Positions 55,951 through 64,000 of a stretch of 64,000 bases of DNA are shown one piece after another. Each line of letters starts with the position of its first letter. Within the stretch, counting starts at the first letter, position 1. Source of the stretch: Euptelea pleiosperma (lineage: Eukaryota; Streptophyta; Magnoliopsida; Ranunculales; Eupteleaceae). The translations under genes and the position numbers were made by a program. The notes under the pieces were generated by a model, which saw only the letters and a program-made list of their open reading frames with translations, did not search any database and had not been told where the DNA came from. The DNA lies in assembly GCA_035048495.1 (NCBI GenBank), contig CM068546.1, positions 34,304,674 to 34,368,673 of the forward strand, written 5' to 3'.

Positions 55951-58479
55951 AGGGGGAATTGATTGGTTCTCCCGTGGTTTTACGATGTTTCTGTATGTGG
56001 GTTGGTGTTAATTTTGGAGATCAATTGGTTTCTGTAAGTGGGTCTTGTCCAATTTTGATGATTAATATGAGTTTAAGTTTGAATATTTATGATTTGCTTG
56101 ATCTGATCTGCACTTAATTTCCATTTTATGTTGATCATTATGTTTTTTACTTTTCCCTTTTTGTGGTTTATGCTTAGTGTGTTAATTTCAGTAGTAAACT
56201 GTGAATTTTAAGTTAAATGAGAGGATTTCAGGTTTTTGAATTCTGGGTGCTTTGCTATGTGGTAAACTTGGGGGTCAGATGGGTTTGGGGATGTTGAGGT
56301 TCAGCAAGTTGCTAAAACAGGTTAGAGTTTGATAGAGGTTTTGAGAATCAATTTTATGGATTTGGAGTGTAGGAAATTTCTCCATCCATGCTTCCTAGAC
56401 CTGACAGCTTTGGGAACTTTCACTTCTCCTGTCACTTTTCTTGATAAACTTCTTTCCCTCTGCATATCGTGATAAAGGAATGGCCCCTGGTGCTTCGAGA
56501 AGTTTTTTTTTCCACCCAATTGCGAGACAATCTTACAGGAGAGTACAGAATAACTGCACATAGACGTTAGTTCTTCCAAATTAGAGCAATCCTAGACATT
56601 TGTTCACCTCCCATGCAGTTTATGTCACTATGGCACTAGGGTTCCTTGCAAGTGGAAGGAATTTTGGAGCTGGTATGACTGTGAATGGTTGAAACCCAAA
56701 TTCATCTCTCTTTCAGGGTCTTGTAATTCTTGTGTCAGAGGGTAGCAGTTCATCTGGGCCCAATAAATAAGAAGGTAAAAGAAGAATCTATGCTAGATTA
56801 TGTAGTTGGCCTCTGCAACTTCCTGTGGGGAAACTCCTTTCCTGGCATTGTCATTAAGCATCTTTGCTATGGTTGCTTCGCTCATGGACCTCTGATTTTG
56901 GACTGCAGATGGTGGAAGTTTTATTACTTATTTGGCCAAACACTTGGTTTTGTCCTATGGTTGAGGAGGTCTGGACAATCTCTAAGAAATTCATGGCTGT
57001 TGAAGCTGCCATTGAACCTTGGAACAAAGGGATCTTTGAAAATACTAAAGAAAAAGTATCTGAAGATCTTTGGGGACAATATTGTTGATTAGTTCTTGAG
57101 GTGAATCTAAATTTTGAATTGACTTGGAGGCTGAAGTGAACTTTGCTTCATGAAGGAGAGAGATTTAGTGGTTGGGAGTTGAGTTTGGGGTGCTCAACTG
57201 ATGGAAGAAATTGACCACATTCTTTAACCAATATTCATTGACAAGAAGAACCAAAACCCCATGAGGTGTTTAATGGATGATGAAGAGAATACTTGGGAGG
57301 ATCAAAGCACAAAATGAGATAGGTTGCCGTAACTCACGTTGATCTTCTACTGTCTACACAAATCATCCTAAGTAACATAGACACAGCTATATGTTTTCAG
57401 CATCACAAATGGATATGGGGTGTTAGACACGCTAGCTTTATTAGTCTCCTGATTGGTATGGCATCTGATTAACCACTTCTTTTAAATTGCTTGGACTTTT
57501 TTTCCTTCTGCAACTTTGAAGCATAATTCTGCTATTCCAATTATGAGGAAGTAACAGAGTTTTTATTAGTGAATAGTGTGGAAACTCTCGTAAATGCAGA
57601 GCTTCCTTCCCAACAATGCAACATGGATCTTTTTTAACATCCAACTTTCTTCTGATGGTAAAGCTCACAATACAACCAGGGTATGGGAAGGATCAGGTTC
57701 CCCTTGTTCCATCGGGGATCGTACTGTTGTTTTGATGTTAGCATGTTTGGTCAGTTCGAGTACCTATTGGGTGCAAATTATTTGTTTAGATTCATATTCA
57801 TATCTAGTTTCCATTCCGTTCTTCCTGTTGCAAACTGTACAAGATTATTTGTATACATTTTTTGACAATGGGAAAGAATTCTCTTGTGTGTATTGCTAAT
57901 CATACTAGATTAATAGAGATGGTTTATTCACTGAATTTTGGTTTATATTCCATAGAAAGAATTATTAGACTTCATTTTTTTCCCTGAGCAAATTGACCTC
58001 TGAATTACCATCCCAGAGCATACAAGAAAATGAAAAAGCAAAGCAATAAAAGCTAAGGGTGAAGAGGTAACATACGTTTAGATCATAATTACAGTCTATA
58101 TAGATGGCATAACATGCAGGGGCAGATCCTCCATTCATCGAGTCTCGCCGTGGAGAGCTTGTGTGGAAAATTTGACCTGATCAGATGATGCTAACCTTTC
58201 TGATTATTAACTTCTTCCCTGAAGAATTCACTACATTTTCCCTCAACTAACCAAACAATGTGCTGGATCAGATGCTAATGGTCATCCAATTGGGTGGATT
58301 TCTTGGTTAAGAGATCTTGTCGGTAGGCGCCTTCTAATGGTGACCCATACTCAATCTGCATATATGTCAGGTGTAAAGTTACATTGTTTTCAGACTCTCT
58401 TTTCATTTTGTAGAACCGGAAATTTTGGACTTCTCCTAGAAACAAAACCATATCACAGACACTTGAGGATTTGAGCCTC
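55951..58479. other. Intergenic, no gene recognised
   Basis: 3' region of NIP7 followed by AT-rich DNA. Open frames at 56730-57092 and 56864-57088 contain WNKGIFENTKEKV, weakly like the WNKEVFG region of plant LINEs, but stops surround it. No structured repeat ends were seen. Confidence 0.35.
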
Positions 58480-58893
58480 TTAACTGTTCCTTGACTGATC
58501 TGCACTCAAATAAGACCTATCTAGCAAGAAAACATCAGAAATTTCCTCTGGGTAAGAGCGTATGATCTTCATCTGCATTTGTCGGAGAATGACGGCAAAG
58601 TCAAGAGCTTCATTCATGGCAGTTCGAGCAACCACCAAGGCGTCTACCAATTCCTGATTGCACAAGTAGTATGAACACATCTGGTTGAGGAGGCGGTCAT
58701 GCCTTTCTTGGAATCTAATCACCCTTTCCTCGGCATGTTCCAGAGCCTCACTTACAATTCTCAATTTTTCATTTAAAATTCTCAATTTTTCCATGACTGT
58801 TTGTTGTCTTTGCCATTTCTTCAAATTCCGCAAACAGAAGAAAATTGATGCAGAGATGCCAACCGTGGCACAAATAATGCGGGCATAATCCAT
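58480..58893 (-). CDS. Small membrane-anchored coiled-coil protein, function unknown
   Basis: 137 aa from the ATG at 58893. Residues 4-22 (ARIICATVGISASIFFCL) form a likely membrane segment, followed by basic NLKKWQRQ and a heptad-like region about 30-75 (MEKLRILNEKLRIVSEALEH...ERVIRFQERHD), then an Ala/Leu-rich helical tail ending DQSRNS. The frame stays open upstream to 59070, but that part looks like untranslated or intronic DNA; the inner Met is preferred because the membrane segment starts there. I do not recognise a named family. It could be one exon of a longer gene. Confidence 0.6.
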   Translation of the reverse strand: MDYARIICATVGISASIFFCLRNLKKWQRQQTVMEKLRILNEKLRIVSEALEHAEERVIRFQERHDRLLNQMCSYYLCNQELVDALVVARTAMNEALDFAVILRQMQMKIIRSYPEEISDVFLLDRSYLSADQSRNS

Positions 58894-59993
58894 GGATGTT
58901 GCTGTAGGAAGAAGAGATGAAGGAAATACAAAACAAGTTTTTATGATTCTTTGCTTTGATTTGGGGTAAATGCTTTCTGTTTGCTTGATACAAATGCCAA
59001 TCCAGATGCTAACATTGATTATTGTGTATGTAATGGAAATGTTGGAAAAATAATCACCATAATTTCCCACTGCTAAAGACCCTGAACTTAGTTGTCTTTT
59101 TCATTTCTACAGGGAAAATGATGGTTTTAGAGATGGGAAAGCAAATTTCACCCATTTTTGAAGACTTCCCTTTTTAAAACTTCTACCCATTGAAGAAACT
59201 TTCACTTTTTTTATAGAAACAAAACTGAAGAGACTCTGCTTTATGCCAAGATTCCAATGTGCAAAGGAATCAGCCCCTACATGACGCTGTGGGTAAAAGG
59301 AAGTCATCACAAAAGCACTGGAAGTGCCTCACATAGTCACATGCATGGTTCGAAGTCTCAGGATCAGAGGCCGGATCGGTGGGCGGCTTCAATCCCGATT
59401 TGGATCGGTTCAATCTAGAACTGGATCGACACATCTTGCTCGAGACAACGTGAGACTTCTTTAGGAAACAGTGGTCTCGGGCAAGACTATCCCTGTAGTA
59501 GTACAACTGAACAGACCATTCCACAAATGAAACCGGTGTCCCTAAGTTCAGACCATTGGATGAACTTCGATGTTTGTGCGGTGATATCGCAATCATCAAA
59601 CGGTTTGGATGTAGGGATGATAGCAAAACTGTCCTTCCGCAAAATCAAACCCTTAAATAAGCTACTGAGGCATGCTTCTTTGGTCTTCAAGTTATGCTTC
59701 CCTCATTTACCAATGGATGAGCCCCTCAATCTGGGCCACTTATAGCACAAAGGTCATATTGATTAATTACTTACATTAGTTTGGGCAGTCAAAAAAGGCT
59801 GCCCTAGTGTCCATGATTTAAAACCATGACACTAATCAGATGGCTAGGATCATCCTCATGATGCAAAACAGTAGCTGTTGATTGGATGGTCTTGATCAAT
59901 TAGATATCAGCAGATGGAGCCAGTATAGAGTTTCAATAGTAAAACAGGTTTGGCTCCACTAATTAAGAAGAGAAAGCCTCACCCAAGGTTTAG
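58894..59993. other. Intergenic, repeat traces
   Basis: 59345-59465 resembles the 'ggttcgaagtctc...gatcgg...gagacttc' repeat of 48690-48850. No gene is supported. Confidence 0.4.
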
Positions 59994-60298
59994 AAGAGGC
60001 CGTTATAATGGTATAACGGACTGGGGGCGTTACCCTTTTTCCATTATAACGAATTGTAACACACCCGGAAAAAATGTCACTAAAATTCAAAATTCAAATT
60101 TGAATTGCAAAATTTCAATAAAATTTAAAACGGAAAAAATAATGTAAATAACGGTCTTCTTTTTCACAACGGTCGTTATCTTCAAAAAAAAAATTGCCAT
60201 TATTTTCTGATTTTAAAACGGCTCATAACGTGATGGGCTAGGTCCGAATCTATTATAACGGCCGTTATGTTAGTTATAACAGTTTTTTTTAAAACATG
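59994..60298. mobile_element. CAAGG-family MITE
   Basis: CAAGGTTTAGAAG start, 'tttttaaaacatg' end, interior rich in TTATAACGG; flanks GCCTCACC and GCCGTACC (6 of 8). It lies only about 60 bp from the stop of the PPR gene and may be in its 3' untranslated region. Confidence 0.7.
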
Positions 60299-60358
60299 GC
60301 CGTACCATCTAACTGAATCCAAATTCAAGAAAATAAGGTAAATTATATGCAATGAGAC

Positions 60359-61768
60359 TCATGGAGCTAATAATTCATAAACATGTTTTCTGGGTTCTTC
60401 AAGTTCTACAGAACTACAACCCACATCTTTCTTAAGTCCCCTCTCTTTCATCACCCTCCTCACATTCTCAACATCACTCCACCTTCCCATCTCTGCATAC
60501 AAATTAGACAACAGAACATAGTAAGTGCCATTCTCAGGCTCCAACTCTACAAGCCTCTTCGCCGCAAACTCACTCAACTCCAAGTCTCCATGAGCTCTAC
60601 AACCAGCAAGCAATGCTCCCCACATAACTTTAGTAGGTTCAAAAGGCATCCCTTCTATGAATTTGAATGCTTCATCAAGACACCCCGCCCGCCCTAAGAG
60701 ATCGATCATACACCCATAATGCTTAACACCTGGTGAAAATCCGTACTTCCCATCGATCATCGAATAAAAGATTTGCCGACCTGTTTGCACTAACCCTGAA
60801 TGGCTACAAGCACATAAGACTCCAATTAAACTAACTTCATCAGCCTTGATCCCTTCCTCCTGCATCCTAAAGAACCACCATACCGCTTCCTCTCCACTTT
60901 TCGCTAATGCGAGCCCTTTGATAAGTGAATTCCATGTAAAGACATTCTTCTCATTCATGCTCTTAAAAATACTCAACCCCATTTCAATTCTCCCACATTT
61001 TCCATACATGTCAATCAGAGCAGTGCCCAAGATCACATCTAGCTCCCACCTGTTCCTTCTTATGAAGTCATGTATCCAAACACCCATTTCAAGCGCGCCA
61101 GAGCTGGCACACGCCGATAATGCATTCACCATCGTTACCGGATTTGGTGATACACCTGAAAATTGCATCCTTTCGAAAGCAATCAATGCCTCATCAAGCA
61201 TCCCGGCATTCCGATTGCCCTCAATTAAGATAGTCCATGATACCACATCCCTTTGTGGCATTTCGTCGAATATCCGTTGACATGTACCCATATCACCACA
61301 CGATGAGTATAGATTCAAGAGTGAATTTCGAACGTAAATATCGTTGAGATGGCCTAATTTGACGATCTGGGTATGAATGGATTGGCCTTGTTTGAGATGT
61401 TTAAGGTCAGAGAAGGACTTGAGAATGAAAGGGAAGGTGTAGTTGTTTGGAGAAATGGAGCTTTTGTGCATATGGGTGTATACAGAAATGGAATTTTGAG
61501 GAGAATGGGTGTAAGAGAAGGCTCTAATGAGAGAATTGCAGATGAAGACATGGGGTTTGTATAGTTGGTTGAAGAGAAGGAAAGCTGAGTCCAAGAGGCC
61601 TAGAGATTGGCAGGCATTGATGAAATGGAAGGTGATAGTGGTGTTGGGGTGGAGATTGTGGAGTATGATTTGGGCATGAATTTGGTGAAGTTCAATGGGA
61701 GAAGTGCAAGTGTTCAAGAGATGGAGAATTTTGTTCCCTATGTTGTTGAGTTCTGAAAAGGGTCTCAT
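60359..61768 (-). CDS. PLS-type pentatricopeptide repeat protein with E domain
   Basis: Single exon, 469 aa. Tandem PPR motifs fill residues about 30-380 (for example NSLIRAFSYTHSPQNSISVY, NSLLNLYSSCGDMGTCQRIF, TALIDMYGKCGRIEMGLSIF, MIDLLGRAGCLDEAFKFIEG), followed by an E domain (WGALLAGCRAHGDLELSEF, YVLLSNLYAEMGRW, VGCSSVELE). It stops shortly after with HVYELLAP, so there is no DYW deaminase domain. PLS-E proteins bind organellar transcripts and recruit the C-to-U editing machinery; target organelle and site cannot be read here. The N-terminus has no strong targeting peptide (MRPFSELNNIGNKIL), leaving localisation open. Intronless, as usual for the family. Confidence 0.93.
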   Translation of the reverse strand: MRPFSELNNIGNKILHLLNTCTSPIELHQIHAQIILHNLHPNTTITFHFINACQSLGLLDSAFLLFNQLYKPHVFICNSLIRAFSYTHSPQNSISVYTHMHKSSISPNNYTFPFILKSFSDLKHLKQGQSIHTQIVKLGHLNDIYVRNSLLNLYSSCGDMGTCQRIFDEMPQRDVVSWTILIEGNRNAGMLDEALIAFERMQFSGVSPNPVTMVNALSACASSGALEMGVWIHDFIRRNRWELDVILGTALIDMYGKCGRIEMGLSIFKSMNEKNVFTWNSLIKGLALAKSGEEAVWWFFRMQEEGIKADEVSLIGVLCACSHSGLVQTGRQIFYSMIDGKYGFSPGVKHYGCMIDLLGRAGCLDEAFKFIEGMPFEPTKVMWGALLAGCRAHGDLELSEFAAKRLVELEPENGTYYVLLSNLYAEMGRWSDVENVRRVMKERGLKKDVGCSSVELEEPRKHVYELLAP

Positions 61769-61925
61769 GGGGTAGTTTGTGTTTTTGAAGTTACAGTGCT
61801 TGCGCTTGCTGCTGTTCTTGAAAAATTGGCAAATAAGCTGTTTTTGTGTAGTTGTTTATTATAAAATTCAGAGCTTTTTTTCAAAAAAATAAATAAAATA
61901 GAAACAAGTAAACAACATCACAATT

Positions 61926-61995
61926 GCGCATCCGGGGAATCGAACCCCGGTCAGTACCGTGGGAGGGTACTATGATACCACTACACCAGATGCGC
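61926..61995 (-). tRNA. tRNA-Gly (anticodon CCC)
   Basis: 70-nt cloverleaf on the minus strand: acceptor GCGCATC/GATGCGC, D arm with GTGTAGTGGTA, anticodon stem GTACC/GGTAC around loop CTCCCAC (anticodon CCC), T arm CGGGG-TTCGATT-CCCCG. No intron and no encoded CCA. A box and B box (GGTTCGATTCC) are intact. Confidence 0.96.
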
Positions 61996-63072
61996 TTCTT
62001 CGATAAGAAATGCAGAGTATCGTAATAATATTAAATAAATTGGTACTTGTCCCAGTACCAACATGTATCAGCAGGTTGCATCAATGTTGGAAATGGGATT
62101 ATGACGATCATCGATTGGTTGCCACTTCCCTACATTACACCATATACACTGCCTCTCATTTACACTCGTAGGGCATGAAATGGGTCGGATCTAGGTAGAT
62201 CCATAGGTTATGATCCAAATCAAGATGAGTATGAGGATCCATGTAGATATACTGATATACAGGTCCAAGTCCACCAAAAAGGCCGTTTCTCCTAACAAGG
62301 ATCCATCTCGAATGTCTAAATACGAGATCCAAAACTGACTCGGATCTATTTGTACACATTAATATCTGACCCATTTTTATTCGCATAATATTTTAAGGAT
62401 CCAAACCCGCAAAATGTAGGTTCAAATGGGTCGGATATCAGACCATATCCGCCCGTTTCCTGCCCTAATTTATAGTATGTGTTAACACCAATACGAGGAT
62501 GTCAGATCAACAGTGTTGATATTTTTCTCCAGGGGACTCAAATTCTACACCAAAATTTTCACTAGTAAAAAGAGCATAAGTCCTTTGGGAAGGTATTTCA
62601 GAATGAGCATAGTAGTATGATATGTGGTTATGGTCTATCCAAGAGGATCTGAGCCTATGTGTTGGTGGGCCACAGGCCCACATGACAGTATAAGGCAGGG
62701 AGATACTCTTATATGAGCAGTAGGTTGTCAGATTTTCTCTAGTGATATTCTTTTTTAACAGTCTAATCACTCATCAATACACATTTTAGCTCTTCAACGC
62801 TTAAATAAAATGAATAATGCCTTTTTTTTTTCTCGTCTCATCCCCATTAACAAAGTTCCGACAGAATACAAGAGTTAATAGTGAACCTCTTCACTGATCC
62901 CTTGCATTGCTTTCATGCATGCATCGTGAAAGTTGCACCTGGTCGGTCGATTGTATGGCCTTTTTGATTTACATGTATTAAGATCCCTTCGAATCTTTTC
63001 TCTTTCCCAGACTGTCGAACAAAAATCTCATAGAACCATGCTATATAGCTCACTAAACTGGAATTGATTTAG
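61996..63072. other. Intergenic with one hAT-like element
   Basis: 62169-62467 begins TAGGGCATGAAATGGGTCGG and ends 'cgcccgtttcctgccctaa', imperfect inverted repeats of the hAT type, without a clear target duplication. No gene is recognised between the tRNA and the exon at 63073. Confidence 0.45.
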
Positions 63073-63378
63073 TTAGCGCTTTTGTTTCGAAAGTTTTGCC
63101 GCTAACCTTCCTCGAACTGTTCTCGGATCCTGGTGATCTTGGCTTGAGCGTTTCCTCCGTGTCTTTCTTCTACACTTCTTCCCCTGAAGGCGTTGGCGAC
63201 GAATCTCGGGATCAGCCCAACCTTTGCCCCATTCTGAGAAGGTGGAATAAGATTTGCGGTTTTTCACTGAAAGCAGCATGTCTGCTTCAGGGTAAACATA
63301 TAAAGTTTGCTCTGTCGCAGACTGCAGAAACCTGAGTCCCAAGTCTGTAGGCTCTGGAAATTTTATACAAACCCGGGT
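63073..63378 (-). CDS. Last exon of a larger gene, possibly RecQ-type helicase (SIM-like)
   Basis: Minus-strand exon entered from the acceptor TTTCTTGTGCAG at about 63379, phase 0, 101 codons to the stop. Reads TRVCIKFPEPTDLGLRFLQS, then YPEADMLL, SEWGKGWADPEIRRQRLQG and a Lys/Arg-rich tail ending RGRLAAKLSKQKR, which suggests a nuclear nucleic-acid-binding protein. The pattern reminds me of the C-terminus of the plant RecQ-like helicase SIM, but this is from memory and unverified. Upstream exons would lie to the right; none was recognised within the window, so the gene is partial here. Confidence 0.55.
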   Translation of the reverse strand, partial: TRVCIKFPEPTDLGLRFLQSATEQTLYVYPEADMLLSVKNRKSYSTFSEWGKGWADPEIRRQRLQGKKCRRKTRRKRSSQDHQDPRTVRGRLAAKLSKQKR

Positions 63379-64000
63379 CTGCACAAGAAAGGGCTAAGAG
63401 AATCAGACCAGGATGACCATAACCATCAACATGTAGAAATTCACAACACAGTTTTTCTCAGTAGGTCAAGCTACCCTGCATTTCCCAATTAACCAAAAGT
63501 GAAAAACCCAGGGAAGTATAGAAACACAAAATTAGAAGAGTATCGATCATTAGAATCATTAATCACACACGACGATTCTGACCAAATCCACCACTTGATT
63601 TTGCTTGTATTTGCTTGGATAATCCAGGTTAACAAACTCTTAGACTTTAATAGTTATCTAAGCACCTTTTCAGAAGAGTTGCAGCCCAAATCTCAAAAAG
63701 GTCGTGGATTGGTTTATCAAATATCTTGGAGAGAAAACTACTGCTTTCAGTTGTGCCTTTTTATTCCAAATGACTCATTATCGGTTTAATTTTGAAAATT
63801 TATGTAAGTTTCTCTCTTTAAATTGGAGATGCACTTCCGGACTGCTATGTGACAGAAGCATAACCATTAATCTAAATTGAAAAATTTATAGGACAGCAAT
63901 AAGACTGACTATGGTTTATAGAGGAAAATGTTGGGCAATCAAGAAACATGTTCATAGAACAAGTAGTAAAAATAAGGATGTTGAAATGGATGAGTGGAAG
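63379..64000. other. Probable intron of the minus-strand gene
   Basis: Follows directly upstream of the splice acceptor at 63379. AT-rich, without a further convincing exon; a 96-codon plus-strand frame at 63499-63789 has no recognisable features. Confidence 0.35.

Noticed and set aside
56864..57088. Possible LINE fragment (WNKGIFENTKEKV)
   Set aside because: Similarity to the WNKEVFG region is weak and no adjoining reverse-transcriptase motifs were found in any frame.

Overview
The window is plant nuclear DNA, most likely from a flowering plant and possibly a magnoliid or other early-diverging lineage (inference from protein style and repeat content; lineage not proven). Evidence: GT-AG introns, phi-class glutathione S-transferase genes with the 49-nt middle exon, a PLS-type PPR gene, a plant H2A with an SPKK tail, a nuclear tRNA-Gly, and intergenic DNA built almost entirely from MITEs, Helitrons, LTR, LINE and SINE remains.

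Layout. 1-3300: MITE and Helitron-like cluster. 3630-4554: first GSTF gene. 4600-12830: foldback elements, a broken DnaJ exon, several MITEs with target-site duplications. 12832-14421 (minus): intact berberine-bridge-enzyme-like FAD oxidase. 16700-45200: tandem array of large duplicated units, each carrying one GSTF gene (pseudogene at 23790; intact genes at 30710, 37250, 43217), followed by a more divergent intact copy at 47429. 48264-51016: nested foldback elements. 51385-51891 (minus): histone H2A with E2F-like and TATA signals. 55387-55950: NIP7 ribosome-biogenesis gene. 58480-58893 (minus): small membrane/coiled-coil protein of unknown function. 60359-61768 (minus): PPR protein. 61926-61995 (minus): tRNA-Gly(CCC). 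63073-63378 (minus): last exon of a larger gene, perhaps a RecQ-type helicase.

The most informative biology is the GSTF array. Six copies have identical intron positions; five have intact reading frames. Copy 2 has lost its TATA box and has three indels. Copy 5 replaces a glutathione-site Gln by Leu, and copy 6 replaces a glutathione-site His by Asp. Transposon insertions shared or private among the units act as time stamps: the copy-3 unit lacks an insertion found in units 2, 4 and 5; units 4 and 5 share two more; unit 4 alone has a 1.4-kb solo LTR and a 1.4-kb TIR element. A foldback element with two G-boxes sits between the W-box pair and the TATA box of copy 3, so the paralogues probably differ in expression.

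The second theme is a modular foldback repeat: one palindromic core, bounded by G-box-like GCCACGTGGC sites, occurs many times in the window but with several different terminal inverted repeats. I found no CRISPR, operon or prokaryotic feature. All calls come from reading the sequence; no database search was possible.
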